Source: Chitinophaga oryziterrae (GTDB taxonomy: Bacteria > Bacteroidota > Bacteroidia > Chitinophagales > Chitinophagaceae). Taken from it: a DNA stretch of 64,000 bases. Location: contig NZ_WRXO01000004.1 of NCBI RefSeq assembly GCF_009758125.1, positions 434,001-498,000 on the forward strand, given 5' to 3'. A program made the position numbers and the translations under genes. Below the pieces are notes generated by a model. It searched no databases and was not told where the DNA came from. It saw only the letters and a program-made list of their open reading frames with translations. Of this stretch, positions 49,201 to 58,340 are shown one piece after another. Every line of letters begins with the position of its first letter. Position 1 is the first letter of the stretch.

Positions 49201-52200
49201 CTATAAAAAGGCATTATGGGAGAATGGTCATCATCCTTCCAGGTGTAAGATTGCTATTATGCTGCATACATTCATCGGGGAAGATGCCGATAACGTGAAG
49301 GTAACTGTGAAAGCTCCATTCAAATCCTATTTACGCTCTAATCTGAGTCTTTTTAAGAACCTGGCAGCGGGGCTGGACCTGGATATGAATAACCTGACAG
49401 CGGACGACACAGACCTGATCCTGGAAATGGCCTTTGAGCGTTACTGGCAGACGGCCGCTTTACTGGGTACAAAAGAAACCTGTAGTAAGCTGGTGAATAC
49501 GCTATATGCTGCAGGTGTTACTGAGATAGCCTGCCTGGTGGATTTTGGTGTACCCGCAGATGAAGTGCTGGAAAGTTTATCATCTCTCCATGAGTTAAAA
49601 GAACAATACAGGCATCGTGCGGTAAAAACCACAGACGGGATTACTGCGATGCAAATCACACCTTCCTATCTGAATACGCTGATGGAAGATGCAGGTAGTC
49701 AGTTATTCCTCAAAACACTGCAACATATTATTGTAGGTGGTGAAGGTTTCCCGGATGAGTTGCTGAGAAAGTTGCAGGTAAAGACGGGAGCCGCTATTTA
49801 TAATGTATATGGTCCGACGGAAACAACTATCTGGTCGGCAGGTACAAGATTAAGTGCCACACAAACGCTGGTAACAGCAGGAAAGCCTATTGCGAATACT
49901 TCCGTTTATATTTTGGATAAACACAAAAATCTTTGCCCTGCAGGTGTATACGGAGAGCTTTTTATCGGAGGTCTGGGACTGTCAAGAGGATACCGTAATA
50001 ACGCTGCGCTCACATCAGAAAAATTTATCAGTAATCATTTTAATCAGGGGGAGCGTATCTACCGTACGGGAGATTTAGCGCGATGGTCAGCAGAAGGTAA
50101 TATTGAAATAGCCGGAAGAAATGACGACCAGGTAAAGATCCGTGGTTACAGAATAGAACCGGGAGAAGTAGAAAAGGTGTTATTACAGAGTGGACTTGTT
50201 AGTCAGGCTGTTGTATTAGCCCGTGCCGATGGTAGCGGTAGTAACCTGCTGTTGGCCTTTATTGTTGGAGACGGGAATATTGATAAAACCCAGCTGTCTT
50301 TGTTTGCAAAGACCCAGCTACCTGATTATATGGTACCCTCACAGTTTTTTGTGCTGGACAATCTGCCCATGACGGCAAATGGTAAAATTGACAGGAAAGT
50401 GCTGGCTACGATGGACTTACAGACAACAGATGAGAGGTTTACGGCCCCAAGAAATGAGATGGAAACCTCACTGGCCGGTATCTGGCAAAAGGTATTACAT
50501 CGTCAGCAGGTGAGTGTAACGGACGACTTCTGGAGCCAGGGGGGGCATAGCCTGCGGCTGATGCAGCTACAGAATCATTATTATCGCGCCTTTGACGTTA
50601 AACTGCCCTTGCAGGAGCTTTTCAGGCATACAACCATAGAAGCACATGCCGCACTGATAAAAGACCAGGGAAAGGCTTCCTATAATGCTATTCCTGTGCA
50701 GGAAACCGCAGCCGATTATCCTGTCAGCGATGGACAGCGACGGTTATGGGTGATCAGTCACCAGGAAGATATCGCACGCTCTTATAATACACCGGGCCGT
50801 ATCGAACTGACGGGTTCCTATAATGCCGGTCTGCTGGAAGAAGCTATCCGTGGACTGATAACAAGACATGAAATATTACGGACCGTATTCTATGAGAATC
50901 AGCAAGGGGAATTGAGGCAGGTGGTACAGGAAAAAGGTAATTTCTCTATGGATTATATGGACCTGGAGAATAGCGATAGAGGAGCCGTGAACAGTTATAT
51001 TAACCAGTTGTCGGACGTGACTTTCGATCTGCTGAATGGCCCACTGGTAAAAGCCGGTTTGGTGAAACTATCAGCAGAACGTTATATCCTCTGGTTCAAT
51101 CTGCATCATATCATCAGCGATGGCTGGTCTATGGATATAATAGGGAGGGAAGTAATGGACCGTTATGCAGCATTGCAAAAGAACGAAACGATCATTCTGC
51201 CACCATTACGGATTCAGTATAAAGACTATGCTGCCTGGCATTTGCAGCAATTGCAAAGTGCAACAGTACACCGCAACTACTGGCTGAAACAATTGTCCGG
51301 CGACATTCCTGCATTAAAACTGTTTGCTTCCGGCACAAGACCCATGAGGAAAACAGAAAGGGGGTACAGTCTGGCATTAACACTTCAGTCCACTGATCTG
51401 AAGCAATTATGTTCGGAAGAAAACAGTACGCTGTATATGGGGCTGTTAGGCTTACTGAATACGCTGTTCTACCGGTACAGCGGACAGGAAGATATCCTTA
51501 TCGGCAGTCCGGTTGCCGGCCGGGAACATGTTGAGCTGGAAAATCAGATTGGTTTTTATATCAACACGATCGTATTACGTACTCATATATCAGGTAAGGA
51601 GAGTTTCCGGAACCTGTTGTCTGACATCCGTAACACTACGCTTGATGCGTATGAACACCAGATGTATCCATTTGACAGGATTGTAGATGAATTACAACTG
51701 GAAAGAGACAGCAGCCGTGCACCTTTATTTGATGTAATGCTGACCTTACAGAATCAACAGCATAACCCTTCTGGTTATACCCGGAACACAACAAACGAAT
51801 TGGTGAATACCAGTGTGAAATATGATATGCTGTTTAACGTGGAAGAACATGGAGAACAGTTGCATATAGAACTGAAGTATAACGCTGATATATATGAGGA
51901 AAGAGCAATGAGAAGGTTAATGCAGCACCTGCGGCAATTGCTGGATAAGGTATTACAACAACCGGATCAGCCGCTGGAGACATTAGATTTCCTGTTGCCT
52001 TCGGAGCGTTTGTTGTTAAGCAATGGCTGGAATGTGAACAGGCATAGTTTCGACAGGAGTAAAACAGTATTGCAGTTGTTCCGGGAACAGGTTGTCAGAA
52101 CGCCGGATGATGTGGCGATCATATCAGGAAATGAACAACTTACCTATCGCCAGCTTGATGAGCGAAGCAATCAGTTGGCCAATTACCTGCTGGCGGAGGG

Positions 52201-55200
52201 GCTTCAGTCAGAAGAGCCAGTTGTGATCTCTGCCCGTAAATCAGCTTCACTGGCCCCTGGGATCTTAGGTATCCTCAAAGCAGGTGGAGCCTTTGTGCCC
52301 GTAGACCCTTCATTCCCGGAAGACCGTATCCGTTATATTACTACCGATACCGGCAGCCGGTTTATGATTAGTGAAGAAACATTAGTAGGAACATACCCTG
52401 TCTCCATGCCTGCTGTGAATATCCATCCGCATGCGCTGGCATATATAATTTACACGTCCGGCTCAACCGGGCAGCCCAAAGGAGTGATGATCTCACATGC
52501 CTCATTATCTGATCATTTACTGGATGCTATTCCAAGGGCAGGGTTATCCTCCTGCCGTAGTTTTGCTATCATGGCATCTCTCGCAGCAGATGCCTATCAT
52601 ACTATCTTTTTTGGGTCCCTGTTACTGGGGGCCGAATTACATCTTATTACAGATGAAATACTGTATAACGGTATGCTGCTGAAGCAATATTTGTCAGATC
52701 ACCGGATTGACGGTATTAAGATTTTCCCTTCATTGTGGAATTCCTATGCAGGCGAGGACGTGTTTATTTTACCTGAAAAGGTACTGATCTTTGGAGGAGA
52801 ATCATTCACGCAGGCAGTACTGCAACGTTTACGGAACCAGTCATACCAGGGCCGGGTATTTAATCATTACGGTCCTACAGAAACTACTATTGGCGTATTG
52901 CTGCATGAAGTAGATCTCCAGCATGCGTATCCTGTTGTACCGGTAGGAAAACCGTATTCCAATACACAGGTTTATATAGTAGACAGTACATTGCAGTTAT
53001 GTCCGGTAGGAGTAGCAGGGGAGCTGCTGATAGGCGGAGAAGGTGTAGCGCTTGGTTACCTGCATCAGCCGGCAATGGAAGCTGAAAAGTTTATTGCTAA
53101 TCCTTTTCTTGCGGGTGAACGTGTATATCGTACAGGTGATGTGGGCTACTGGACAGAGGAAGGGGATATTGTTTATGCAGGCCGTACGGATGACCAGGTA
53201 AAGGTGCGGGGCTACCGTATAGAGCTGGGAGAGATTTCCCAGGTAATGGTTACCGTTGCCGGCATCACACAGGCCGCTGTGTTGCTGCATGAAAACCAGG
53301 AGAACGATAAATTTCTGATAGCATATTATACGGGTAAAAAAACTACACCGGAAAAATTAAGAGCGCAACTTGGACAACGCCTGCCGGAATACATGCTGCC
53401 TGGTATTTATATCCATATGGAGACACTGCCTTTAATGGCAAATGGTAAAATCGACCGGCGTAAATTACCATCACCGGAAAGCGCCACCAACACAGAAGAA
53501 AAAACATATGTAGCTCCCCGTAATGAGATAGAAACGGCAGTACTTGAATCCTGCCAGAAAGTGCTGAAACGGCCTTTGGCAGGTGGAATGGCAGATAGCT
53601 TTTTTGAATCAGGAGGAGACTCTATTAAAGCAATATTACTGGCCACACAGCTAAAGCAAAGGGGATACACTGTGAAAGTGGGAGAGATCCTGAAATATCC
53701 ACAGCTGGAAGTGCTGAGCAGACATGTACAGCCGGTGGCGCAGGTCATCATAACTGATAATGAACCGGTACAGGGGGATGTGATACTGTTACCCGCACAG
53801 GCATCCTTCTTTGAAAGGTCATACCCGGACAAACACCATTATAACATGTCTGTGTTGCTGCGTTCTAAAGAACCTGTCGACGGGACCATACTGGAAAAAT
53901 GCCTGGGATTTATAGGCAGGCATCATGATGCACTGCGTATGGTATACTTATATGAAAACAATAAGTGGCGGCAGTTTAACCGTGATGTAACAGCACCGTC
54001 TTATACACTGGAAGTACATGATCTTCGCAATACACCAGATGAATTACGTGCGCTTGGTGAAAAAGGAGAACAGTTACAGGCATCTGTTCAGCTTGAAACA
54101 GGGCCATTGTTGAAAGTCGCCTTATGCAGACTGACAGATGGCGATCGTATCCTGCTGGTTGTACATCACCTGGTATTTGATGGTGTGAGCTGGCGTATCC
54201 TGCTCGACGATCTGGCCACTTTGTATGAACAGTTCCACAAAGGAGAAATACCCGTACTTCCTGCTAAAACAGATACATTCCGGAAATGGGCCACATTGCA
54301 GCATACTTATGCCAATAGTGAGGCACTATTATCAGAAATACCGTACTGGCAAAGTATAATTGATACCGATGTCCTGCATTTACCAAAGGACATCGAAGCC
54401 GCGAAAATGGTACATGCAGGAAAGAGTAATGCGGCGAACTTTACACTTGATGCAGCTATTACAGAAACTTTATTGACTGGTATTCATCATGTGTACAATA
54501 CAGATGTAAAAGATGTATTGCTGGCAGCATTAGGATTATCCATACAGGAAACATTCGGCAATAGTCATGTATTGTTACGACAGGAAGGGCATGGCCGTGA
54601 AGATCTTATCAGGGATGTGAATATTGACCGTACCATTGGATGGTTCACTACTTTATACCCTCTGTTGCTGGATACTTCCGGTACAACCGGTAAAACAGAT
54701 TATCTCATTAAAGTCAAAGAACAACTGCGTGCTATCCCCAATAAAGGAATGGGATATGGTATGCTTCATTATCTGCGTACCGATAGTGCTATATCAAAAG
54801 ATATTCTCGGAGAAGCCGATATTACCTTTAATTACCTCGGTGAATTTAGTAGTATCGGAGAGGTAACTGATAAAGGTTCTTTATTTTTTTACTCATCGGA
54901 ATATAAAGGATATGAAGTAAGTGCAGTGTACGAACCGGAAACACCGGTTACTATCACGGTAGCTATTATGAATAGCTGTTTGCATATCAGTATCCGGTAT
55001 GTTACCGGCAGTTTTTTACACAGCACCATTTCCCGCTTGTTAAAATCATATTCAGATCAGCTGACTTCATTGATCTCTGCATTGGAACAGGAGAAGGGTA
55101 CTTATGTAACACCGGGAGACCTTACCTATAAAGGACTTGGTTTAGCTGAGCTGGCCAGTTTGAACACGAATGGAGATGTAGAAGATGTATATGAACTCTC

Positions 55201-58200
55201 TCCGTTGCAGGAGGGCATTTATTATTTCTGGTTATCAGATCCCGGCTCTTCTTCTTATGTAAACCAGGTGTCTTATCATGTAAGTGGTAAGCTGGATATA
55301 GCCATATTGAAGGAAAGCTATGCATATCTGTGCAGGCGTCATGCCATCATGCGAACTTCTTTCACACATCATTTTGGTGAAATACATCTTCAGGTAGTAA
55401 CAAAAAATCCGGCTGTAGGCTTTAGTTATGAAAGAGCAGATAGCGATGAGTTTGTTCGTAACCGCAAAGAAGCAGACATCCGTAAAGGGTTTGATTTGCA
55501 TACAGGCTCCCAGATGCGGTTAACCGTTCTGGAACAGGAACATCAACAGTATGTGTTCATCTGGAGTTATCATCATATTCTGATGGACGGCTGGTGCGGA
55601 GGTATGCTGATCAGGGAGTTCTACGTAATCTACCAGTCGTTACTTTCCGGAGTACAGCCAAAGCTGAACAAGCTGCATAAATATGCAGCGTATATAGACT
55701 GGTTATCTCATCTGGATGTAGCGTTAAGCAGGTCCTATTGGCAGTCCTACCTGGCAGATTATGATCAGTTATCCGCAGTACCTTTTAAAAAGCAGTCTGT
55801 TACCGATGGGCAAACCGTTATCAGTAAAGAACGTTTTGAACTGGATGAAGTTACGGTAGCTGCTATCAGGAGTACCTGCAGGGAACTGGGTATCACAGAG
55901 AATACATTTATGCAGGCATGTTGGAGCTGGCTGCTGGGCCGTTATAATAATACCTCAGATGTGGTATTTGGAGCAGTTGTATCCGGAAGACCAGGAGAAC
56001 TGGAAGGAGTGGAAAATATGGTAGGCCTCTTTATCAATACTATTCCGGTACGCGTGAAATATGATAAAGACCTCACAGTCCGTGAATTGATGCAGGATAT
56101 CCAGGAAACAGCCATTGTGAGCCTGCCGCATCATTACATGCGACTGTCTGAGATACAGTCTGCCAGCACACTCAGGAATGAATTGTTCGATCATATTTTT
56201 GTATATGAGAATTTTCCGGTACAGGAAATGATCTCCTCCGGAGATAACGGACTGGACACATTACAACTTACTGCTTCAGAAACTACGGTAGCCTCCGGTT
56301 ATGATTTTACGCTGCAGATAGCACCGGTACGTGATCACCTCCGCATCACTTTTATGTACAGGGAAACTATCTACCAAAAGGAACAGGTAGCAACCATAGG
56401 AGTACATTTCAGGAATGTGGTCCAGGCGTTCAGTACAGCTGTTGATCAGCCATTATCAGCTGTTGATTTTATGTCTGTTGCCGAACAGCAGTCACTGTTT
56501 TGTCAGCACACCGTAGTATATCCTGCTGACAAAAATATTATTACACTTTTCGAAGAGCAGGTATTGTTAACTCCTGATGCCCCTGCTTTGCAGTTTGAAG
56601 GAAAGCAGCTTACCTGCCGTGAATTGAATGAAGCCGCGAACCGGCTCGGACATTACCTGGTGGAAAAAGGTGTACAGCCAGGAAGCCTGGTGCCCTTATG
56701 TATAGACCGTTCACTGGATACGATCATTGGTATACTTGGTATATTAAAGGCAGGAGCCGCTTATGTGCCCGTAGATCCTTCTTATCCGGAAGAAAGAATC
56801 CGTTTTATATTGAATGATGTACGTGCTTCAGTGGTTGTAACTAATACTGAATATGCTGCCAGACTGGGCGAAACCGCTGTTGTCTGTATAGACAAAATGT
56901 TGCAGTCACAGCCTGTTGATAATCTTACCGTACATATATCGCCGGAATCCCCTCTTTATGTAATCTATACCTCCGGTTCTACGGGTATTCCGAAAGGAGT
57001 GCTGATTAGTCACCGCAACGTTACAGATTATGTATATGGATTACAACAAAGCCTTCATACGGCTGACTGCCAAAGTTTTGCACTGGTGTCCGGCATCTAT
57101 ACTGATCTGGGAAATACCGTGCTGTATACTGCATTGTTACAGGGAGGCTGTCTGCATCTTTTCTCAAAAGATATGGTCAACAATGCAGTTGGTATCTGTG
57201 ATTATTTTGCTGAACATAAGATTGACTGTCTGAAGATAGTACCTTCTCACTGGAAGGCGTTATCTCATGGCGAACAATTATTATTGCCGGCCCGGTTACT
57301 TATTTTCGGTGGAGAAGCGCTGCATGCTGATGTTGTTCGCCGCATACAATTGTCTGGCAGTAACTGTACTATTGTTAACCATTACGGACCAACGGAAACT
57401 ACCATTGGAAAATTATTACATGTAGTAACTGATGGCTATGGAGAGACTATCCCCATTGGAAAGCCATTTTCAAACAGTTACGTGTATATACTTGACAAAC
57501 AACGCCGCCCTTGTGCTGCGGGAGTACCTGGAGAACTATACATTGGTGGGGCCGGTATTTCCAGCGGATATCTGAATAATGATATGCTGACTGCACAACG
57601 CTTTATCCGGGACCCTTTCAGAGAGGATGGGACTTTATATCAGACCGGTGATAAGGTCCGTTACCTGCCTGATGGAAACATCCTGTTCATGGGCCGGATG
57701 GATAACCAGGTGAAGGTACGGGGATACCGGATAGAACTGGAAGAGATAGAAACAATGCTGCAAAAGGCCCCCGGCGTAAAACAGGGAGTGGTAATGCTGA
57801 TAGCTGATGGCACTGGTGAACAACAACTGGTGGCGTTTGTAAGTGGTGTGGAAGAGAAGGAATCTGTCACCACCTATCTGCGGACACAGTTGCCGGAATA
57901 TATGCTGCCCGCACAAATGGTGCTGTTAACATCCCTTCCTCTTGCATCTAATGGTAAGATTAACCGCAGAGAGCTGGCCGCAATGGATCTCAGTGGTGTA
58001 AGTCTGGAAAAAGTGTATGTAGCTCCACGTAATGAAACGGAAGAGGTCCTTGCAAAAATGTGGCAGGATATACTTGGTCTCTCCTCACCGGTTAGTATAA
58101 CCGCTAATTTCTTTGAACTGGGAGGACATAGTATAAAAGTAATCAAGTTGCTGGCCCGTATATCAAAGGAATTTGGTGTAGTACTTAGTATTCAAACCAT

Positions 58201-58315
58201 GTTCAAAGAAGCTACCGTCGAGTACCTGTCTAAACAGGTGTTACAGCAGCAATGGCTGAAGGCCGGTATTGGCACAGAAGAAAGTGATAAAGAATTTGAT
58301 GTCATTGAAATCTGA
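46298..58315 (+). CDS. NRPS4: trimodular synthetase with monooxygenase-interrupted Gly A domain and one epimerase
   Basis: The 4,005-residue protein reads TubC-docking (1-55), C1 (HHIISDG at 201), A1 with an inserted luciferase-like monooxygenase, T1 (Ser1418), C2 (His1603), A2, T2 (Ser2442 in GGDSI), E (His2623), C3 (HHILMDGW at 3092), A3, T3 (Ser3945). A1 reads DILQIGVIWK (Gly) once the insert is ignored. A2 reads DATKIGHIGK, the same Asp-like variant as A3 of NRPS2 and likewise followed by an E domain. A3 reads DLTKIGHIGK, a classical Asp code. The E domain has HHLVFDGVSW, EGHGRED and FNYLG, so it looks active; C3 begins SPLQEGIYYFW as in D-accepting domains. The second half of the protein closely parallels that of NRPS2, module for module. 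The tail EFDVIEI should dock to NRPS5. It starts 11 bases after the PKS. Confidence 0.94.
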   Translation: MLALINKLSREKISVSVEGEDLKLVFENESGTLEEDVINEIRKNKPALIQYLKKYGSQQAYEQIPVLAPAADYAISDGQRRLWILSQFPGTSRAYHMPVRIPLEGDYSPEYFEKAILQVIHRHEILRTVFRENENGEIRQLVQEAAFNLDFKDAGSWDETTVRRYLDEEADRPFDLANGPLLRAGLLKIRSGYYIFHFNMHHIISDGWSLELLKKEVLAFYRVFAEGTTYQPSPLRIQYKEYAAWQQMQLNTQKYQENRSYWQQQFSGTLPVLELPTAATRPAVLTHNGDTLSMKIGRPVTAALHQLCRKEGSTIFMALVAGLNALFYRYSGQEDIILGTPVAGRDHTDLEEQIGFYVNTLPLRIQFSGENSFRNLLQHVRQTTLSAYQHQLYPFDRLIEELDLKRDLSRSVLFDVMVILQSHRDKMRADIQIPGDVKEEGSSVVKMDLNFDFAESEDGIYLRLEFNKDVYDRQMMRQLLRHYNHILEAAANTPDTALCDLNYLPDTDRQQLLQLFNETAAIIPIEKTMVDLFREHAKKTGDAIAVISDDKTITFAELDKRSDSMAAYLLQKGLHAEMLVPVCLNRCVDMLVAILGVLKAGGAYVPVDPDYPADRVEYMLKDSGATIVLSNAVSASHIPEQFDVILLDSSWDEIAGVAYDVSGHAPAAQQLAYMIYTSGSTGKPKGVMIEHGNLLNFMYGMDRLLPLGEEDHLLAITSISFDISILELFWTLCRGIKITLHDNTRSLNDFNSYVKDSVAEMDFSLFYFSSLDNAGDAQKYDFLMRSVDFADKHGFTGVWLPERHFHEFGGIFPNPAVLGAALATITKNIEIRSGSVVLPLHDVIRVAEEWSMVDNLSHGRVSLSIASGWHVDDFVLLPGNYAGRQAVMYRQIEELKALWRGESIKRPNGNNKETTVRIFPRPLQKELPVWVTSGGNTETFISAGKIGANILTHLLGQDLSTLEKNIAAYKKALWENGHHPSRCKIAIMLHTFIGEDADNVKVTVKAPFKSYLRSNLSLFKNLAAGLDLDMNNLTADDTDLILEMAFERYWQTAALLGTKETCSKLVNTLYAAGVTEIACLVDFGVPADEVLESLSSLHELKEQYRHRAVKTTDGITAMQITPSYLNTLMEDAGSQLFLKTLQHIIVGGEGFPDELLRKLQVKTGAAIYNVYGPTETTIWSAGTRLSATQTLVTAGKPIANTSVYILDKHKNLCPAGVYGELFIGGLGLSRGYRNNAALTSEKFISNHFNQGERIYRTGDLARWSAEGNIEIAGRNDDQVKIRGYRIEPGEVEKVLLQSGLVSQAVVLARADGSGSNLLLAFIVGDGNIDKTQLSLFAKTQLPDYMVPSQFFVLDNLPMTANGKIDRKVLATMDLQTTDERFTAPRNEMETSLAGIWQKVLHRQQVSVTDDFWSQGGHSLRLMQLQNHYYRAFDVKLPLQELFRHTTIEAHAALIKDQGKASYNAIPVQETAADYPVSDGQRRLWVISHQEDIARSYNTPGRIELTGSYNAGLLEEAIRGLITRHEILRTVFYENQQGELRQVVQEKGNFSMDYMDLENSDRGAVNSYINQLSDVTFDLLNGPLVKAGLVKLSAERYILWFNLHHIISDGWSMDIIGREVMDRYAALQKNETIILPPLRIQYKDYAAWHLQQLQSATVHRNYWLKQLSGDIPALKLFASGTRPMRKTERGYSLALTLQSTDLKQLCSEENSTLYMGLLGLLNTLFYRYSGQEDILIGSPVAGREHVELENQIGFYINTIVLRTHISGKESFRNLLSDIRNTTLDAYEHQMYPFDRIVDELQLERDSSRAPLFDVMLTLQNQQHNPSGYTRNTTNELVNTSVKYDMLFNVEEHGEQLHIELKYNADIYEERAMRRLMQHLRQLLDKVLQQPDQPLETLDFLLPSERLLLSNGWNVNRHSFDRSKTVLQLFREQVVRTPDDVAIISGNEQLTYRQLDERSNQLANYLLAEGLQSEEPVVISARKSASLAPGILGILKAGGAFVPVDPSFPEDRIRYITTDTGSRFMISEETLVGTYPVSMPAVNIHPHALAYIIYTSGSTGQPKGVMISHASLSDHLLDAIPRAGLSSCRSFAIMASLAADAYHTIFFGSLLLGAELHLITDEILYNGMLLKQYLSDHRIDGIKIFPSLWNSYAGEDVFILPEKVLIFGGESFTQAVLQRLRNQSYQGRVFNHYGPTETTIGVLLHEVDLQHAYPVVPVGKPYSNTQVYIVDSTLQLCPVGVAGELLIGGEGVALGYLHQPAMEAEKFIANPFLAGERVYRTGDVGYWTEEGDIVYAGRTDDQVKVRGYRIELGEISQVMVTVAGITQAAVLLHENQENDKFLIAYYTGKKTTPEKLRAQLGQRLPEYMLPGIYIHMETLPLMANGKIDRRKLPSPESATNTEEKTYVAPRNEIETAVLESCQKVLKRPLAGGMADSFFESGGDSIKAILLATQLKQRGYTVKVGEILKYPQLEVLSRHVQPVAQVIITDNEPVQGDVILLPAQASFFERSYPDKHHYNMSVLLRSKEPVDGTILEKCLGFIGRHHDALRMVYLYENNKWRQFNRDVTAPSYTLEVHDLRNTPDELRALGEKGEQLQASVQLETGPLLKVALCRLTDGDRILLVVHHLVFDGVSWRILLDDLATLYEQFHKGEIPVLPAKTDTFRKWATLQHTYANSEALLSEIPYWQSIIDTDVLHLPKDIEAAKMVHAGKSNAANFTLDAAITETLLTGIHHVYNTDVKDVLLAALGLSIQETFGNSHVLLRQEGHGREDLIRDVNIDRTIGWFTTLYPLLLDTSGTTGKTDYLIKVKEQLRAIPNKGMGYGMLHYLRTDSAISKDILGEADITFNYLGEFSSIGEVTDKGSLFFYSSEYKGYEVSAVYEPETPVTITVAIMNSCLHISIRYVTGSFLHSTISRLLKSYSDQLTSLISALEQEKGTYVTPGDLTYKGLGLAELASLNTNGDVEDVYELSPLQEGIYYFWLSDPGSSSYVNQVSYHVSGKLDIAILKESYAYLCRRHAIMRTSFTHHFGEIHLQVVTKNPAVGFSYERADSDEFVRNRKEADIRKGFDLHTGSQMRLTVLEQEHQQYVFIWSYHHILMDGWCGGMLIREFYVIYQSLLSGVQPKLNKLHKYAAYIDWLSHLDVALSRSYWQSYLADYDQLSAVPFKKQSVTDGQTVISKERFELDEVTVAAIRSTCRELGITENTFMQACWSWLLGRYNNTSDVVFGAVVSGRPGELEGVENMVGLFINTIPVRVKYDKDLTVRELMQDIQETAIVSLPHHYMRLSEIQSASTLRNELFDHIFVYENFPVQEMISSGDNGLDTLQLTASETTVASGYDFTLQIAPVRDHLRITFMYRETIYQKEQVATIGVHFRNVVQAFSTAVDQPLSAVDFMSVAEQQSLFCQHTVVYPADKNIITLFEEQVLLTPDAPALQFEGKQLTCRELNEAANRLGHYLVEKGVQPGSLVPLCIDRSLDTIIGILGILKAGAAYVPVDPSYPEERIRFILNDVRASVVVTNTEYAARLGETAVVCIDKMLQSQPVDNLTVHISPESPLYVIYTSGSTGIPKGVLISHRNVTDYVYGLQQSLHTADCQSFALVSGIYTDLGNTVLYTALLQGGCLHLFSKDMVNNAVGICDYFAEHKIDCLKIVPSHWKALSHGEQLLLPARLLIFGGEALHADVVRRIQLSGSNCTIVNHYGPTETTIGKLLHVVTDGYGETIPIGKPFSNSYVYILDKQRRPCAAGVPGELYIGGAGISSGYLNNDMLTAQRFIRDPFREDGTLYQTGDKVRYLPDGNILFMGRMDNQVKVRGYRIELEEIETMLQKAPGVKQGVVMLIADGTGEQQLVAFVSGVEEKESVTTYLRTQLPEYMLPAQMVLLTSLPLASNGKINRRELAAMDLSGVSLEKVYVAPRNETEEVLAKMWQDILGLSSPVSITANFFELGGHSIKVIKLLARISKEFGVVLSIQTMFKEATVEYLSKQVLQQQWLKAGIGTEESDKEFDVIEI
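48578..49640 (+). other. Luciferase-like flavin monooxygenase domain inserted in an A domain
   Basis: About 350 residues (roughly 761-1115 of NRPS4) match the natural-product luciferase-like monooxygenase type (MupA/Atu6027-like), for example GFTGVWLPERHFHEFGG, the LPLHDVIRVAEEW stretch, NLSHGRVSLSIASGWH and LPVWVTSGGN. The insert lies between A4 (FDISILELFW) and the ITPSYL strand before A5, a site where oxidases are known to interrupt A domains (for example in myxothiazol-type pathways). The host pocket is glycine-like, so alpha-hydroxylation of carrier-bound glycine is the simplest inference. Within a chain this could give alpha-hydroxyglycine or an oxidised backbone rather than chain cleavage. 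Confidence 0.9.
53775..55120 (+). other. Epimerization domain of NRPS4
   Basis: This part of NRPS4 encodes an E domain acting on the residue loaded on T2 (Asp-like code DATKIGHIGK). It has LLPAQASFFERSYPDKHHYN, VHHLVFDGVSWRIL (His2623), RQEGHGREDLI, RTIGWFTTLYP, PNKGMGYGMLHYL and FNYLGEF. No core motif is missing. The following C domain is of the D-accepting type, in keeping with a D residue at this place. Confidence 0.9.
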
Positions 58316-58340
58316 TGATTAACCCAGAAAAAAAGCTACA

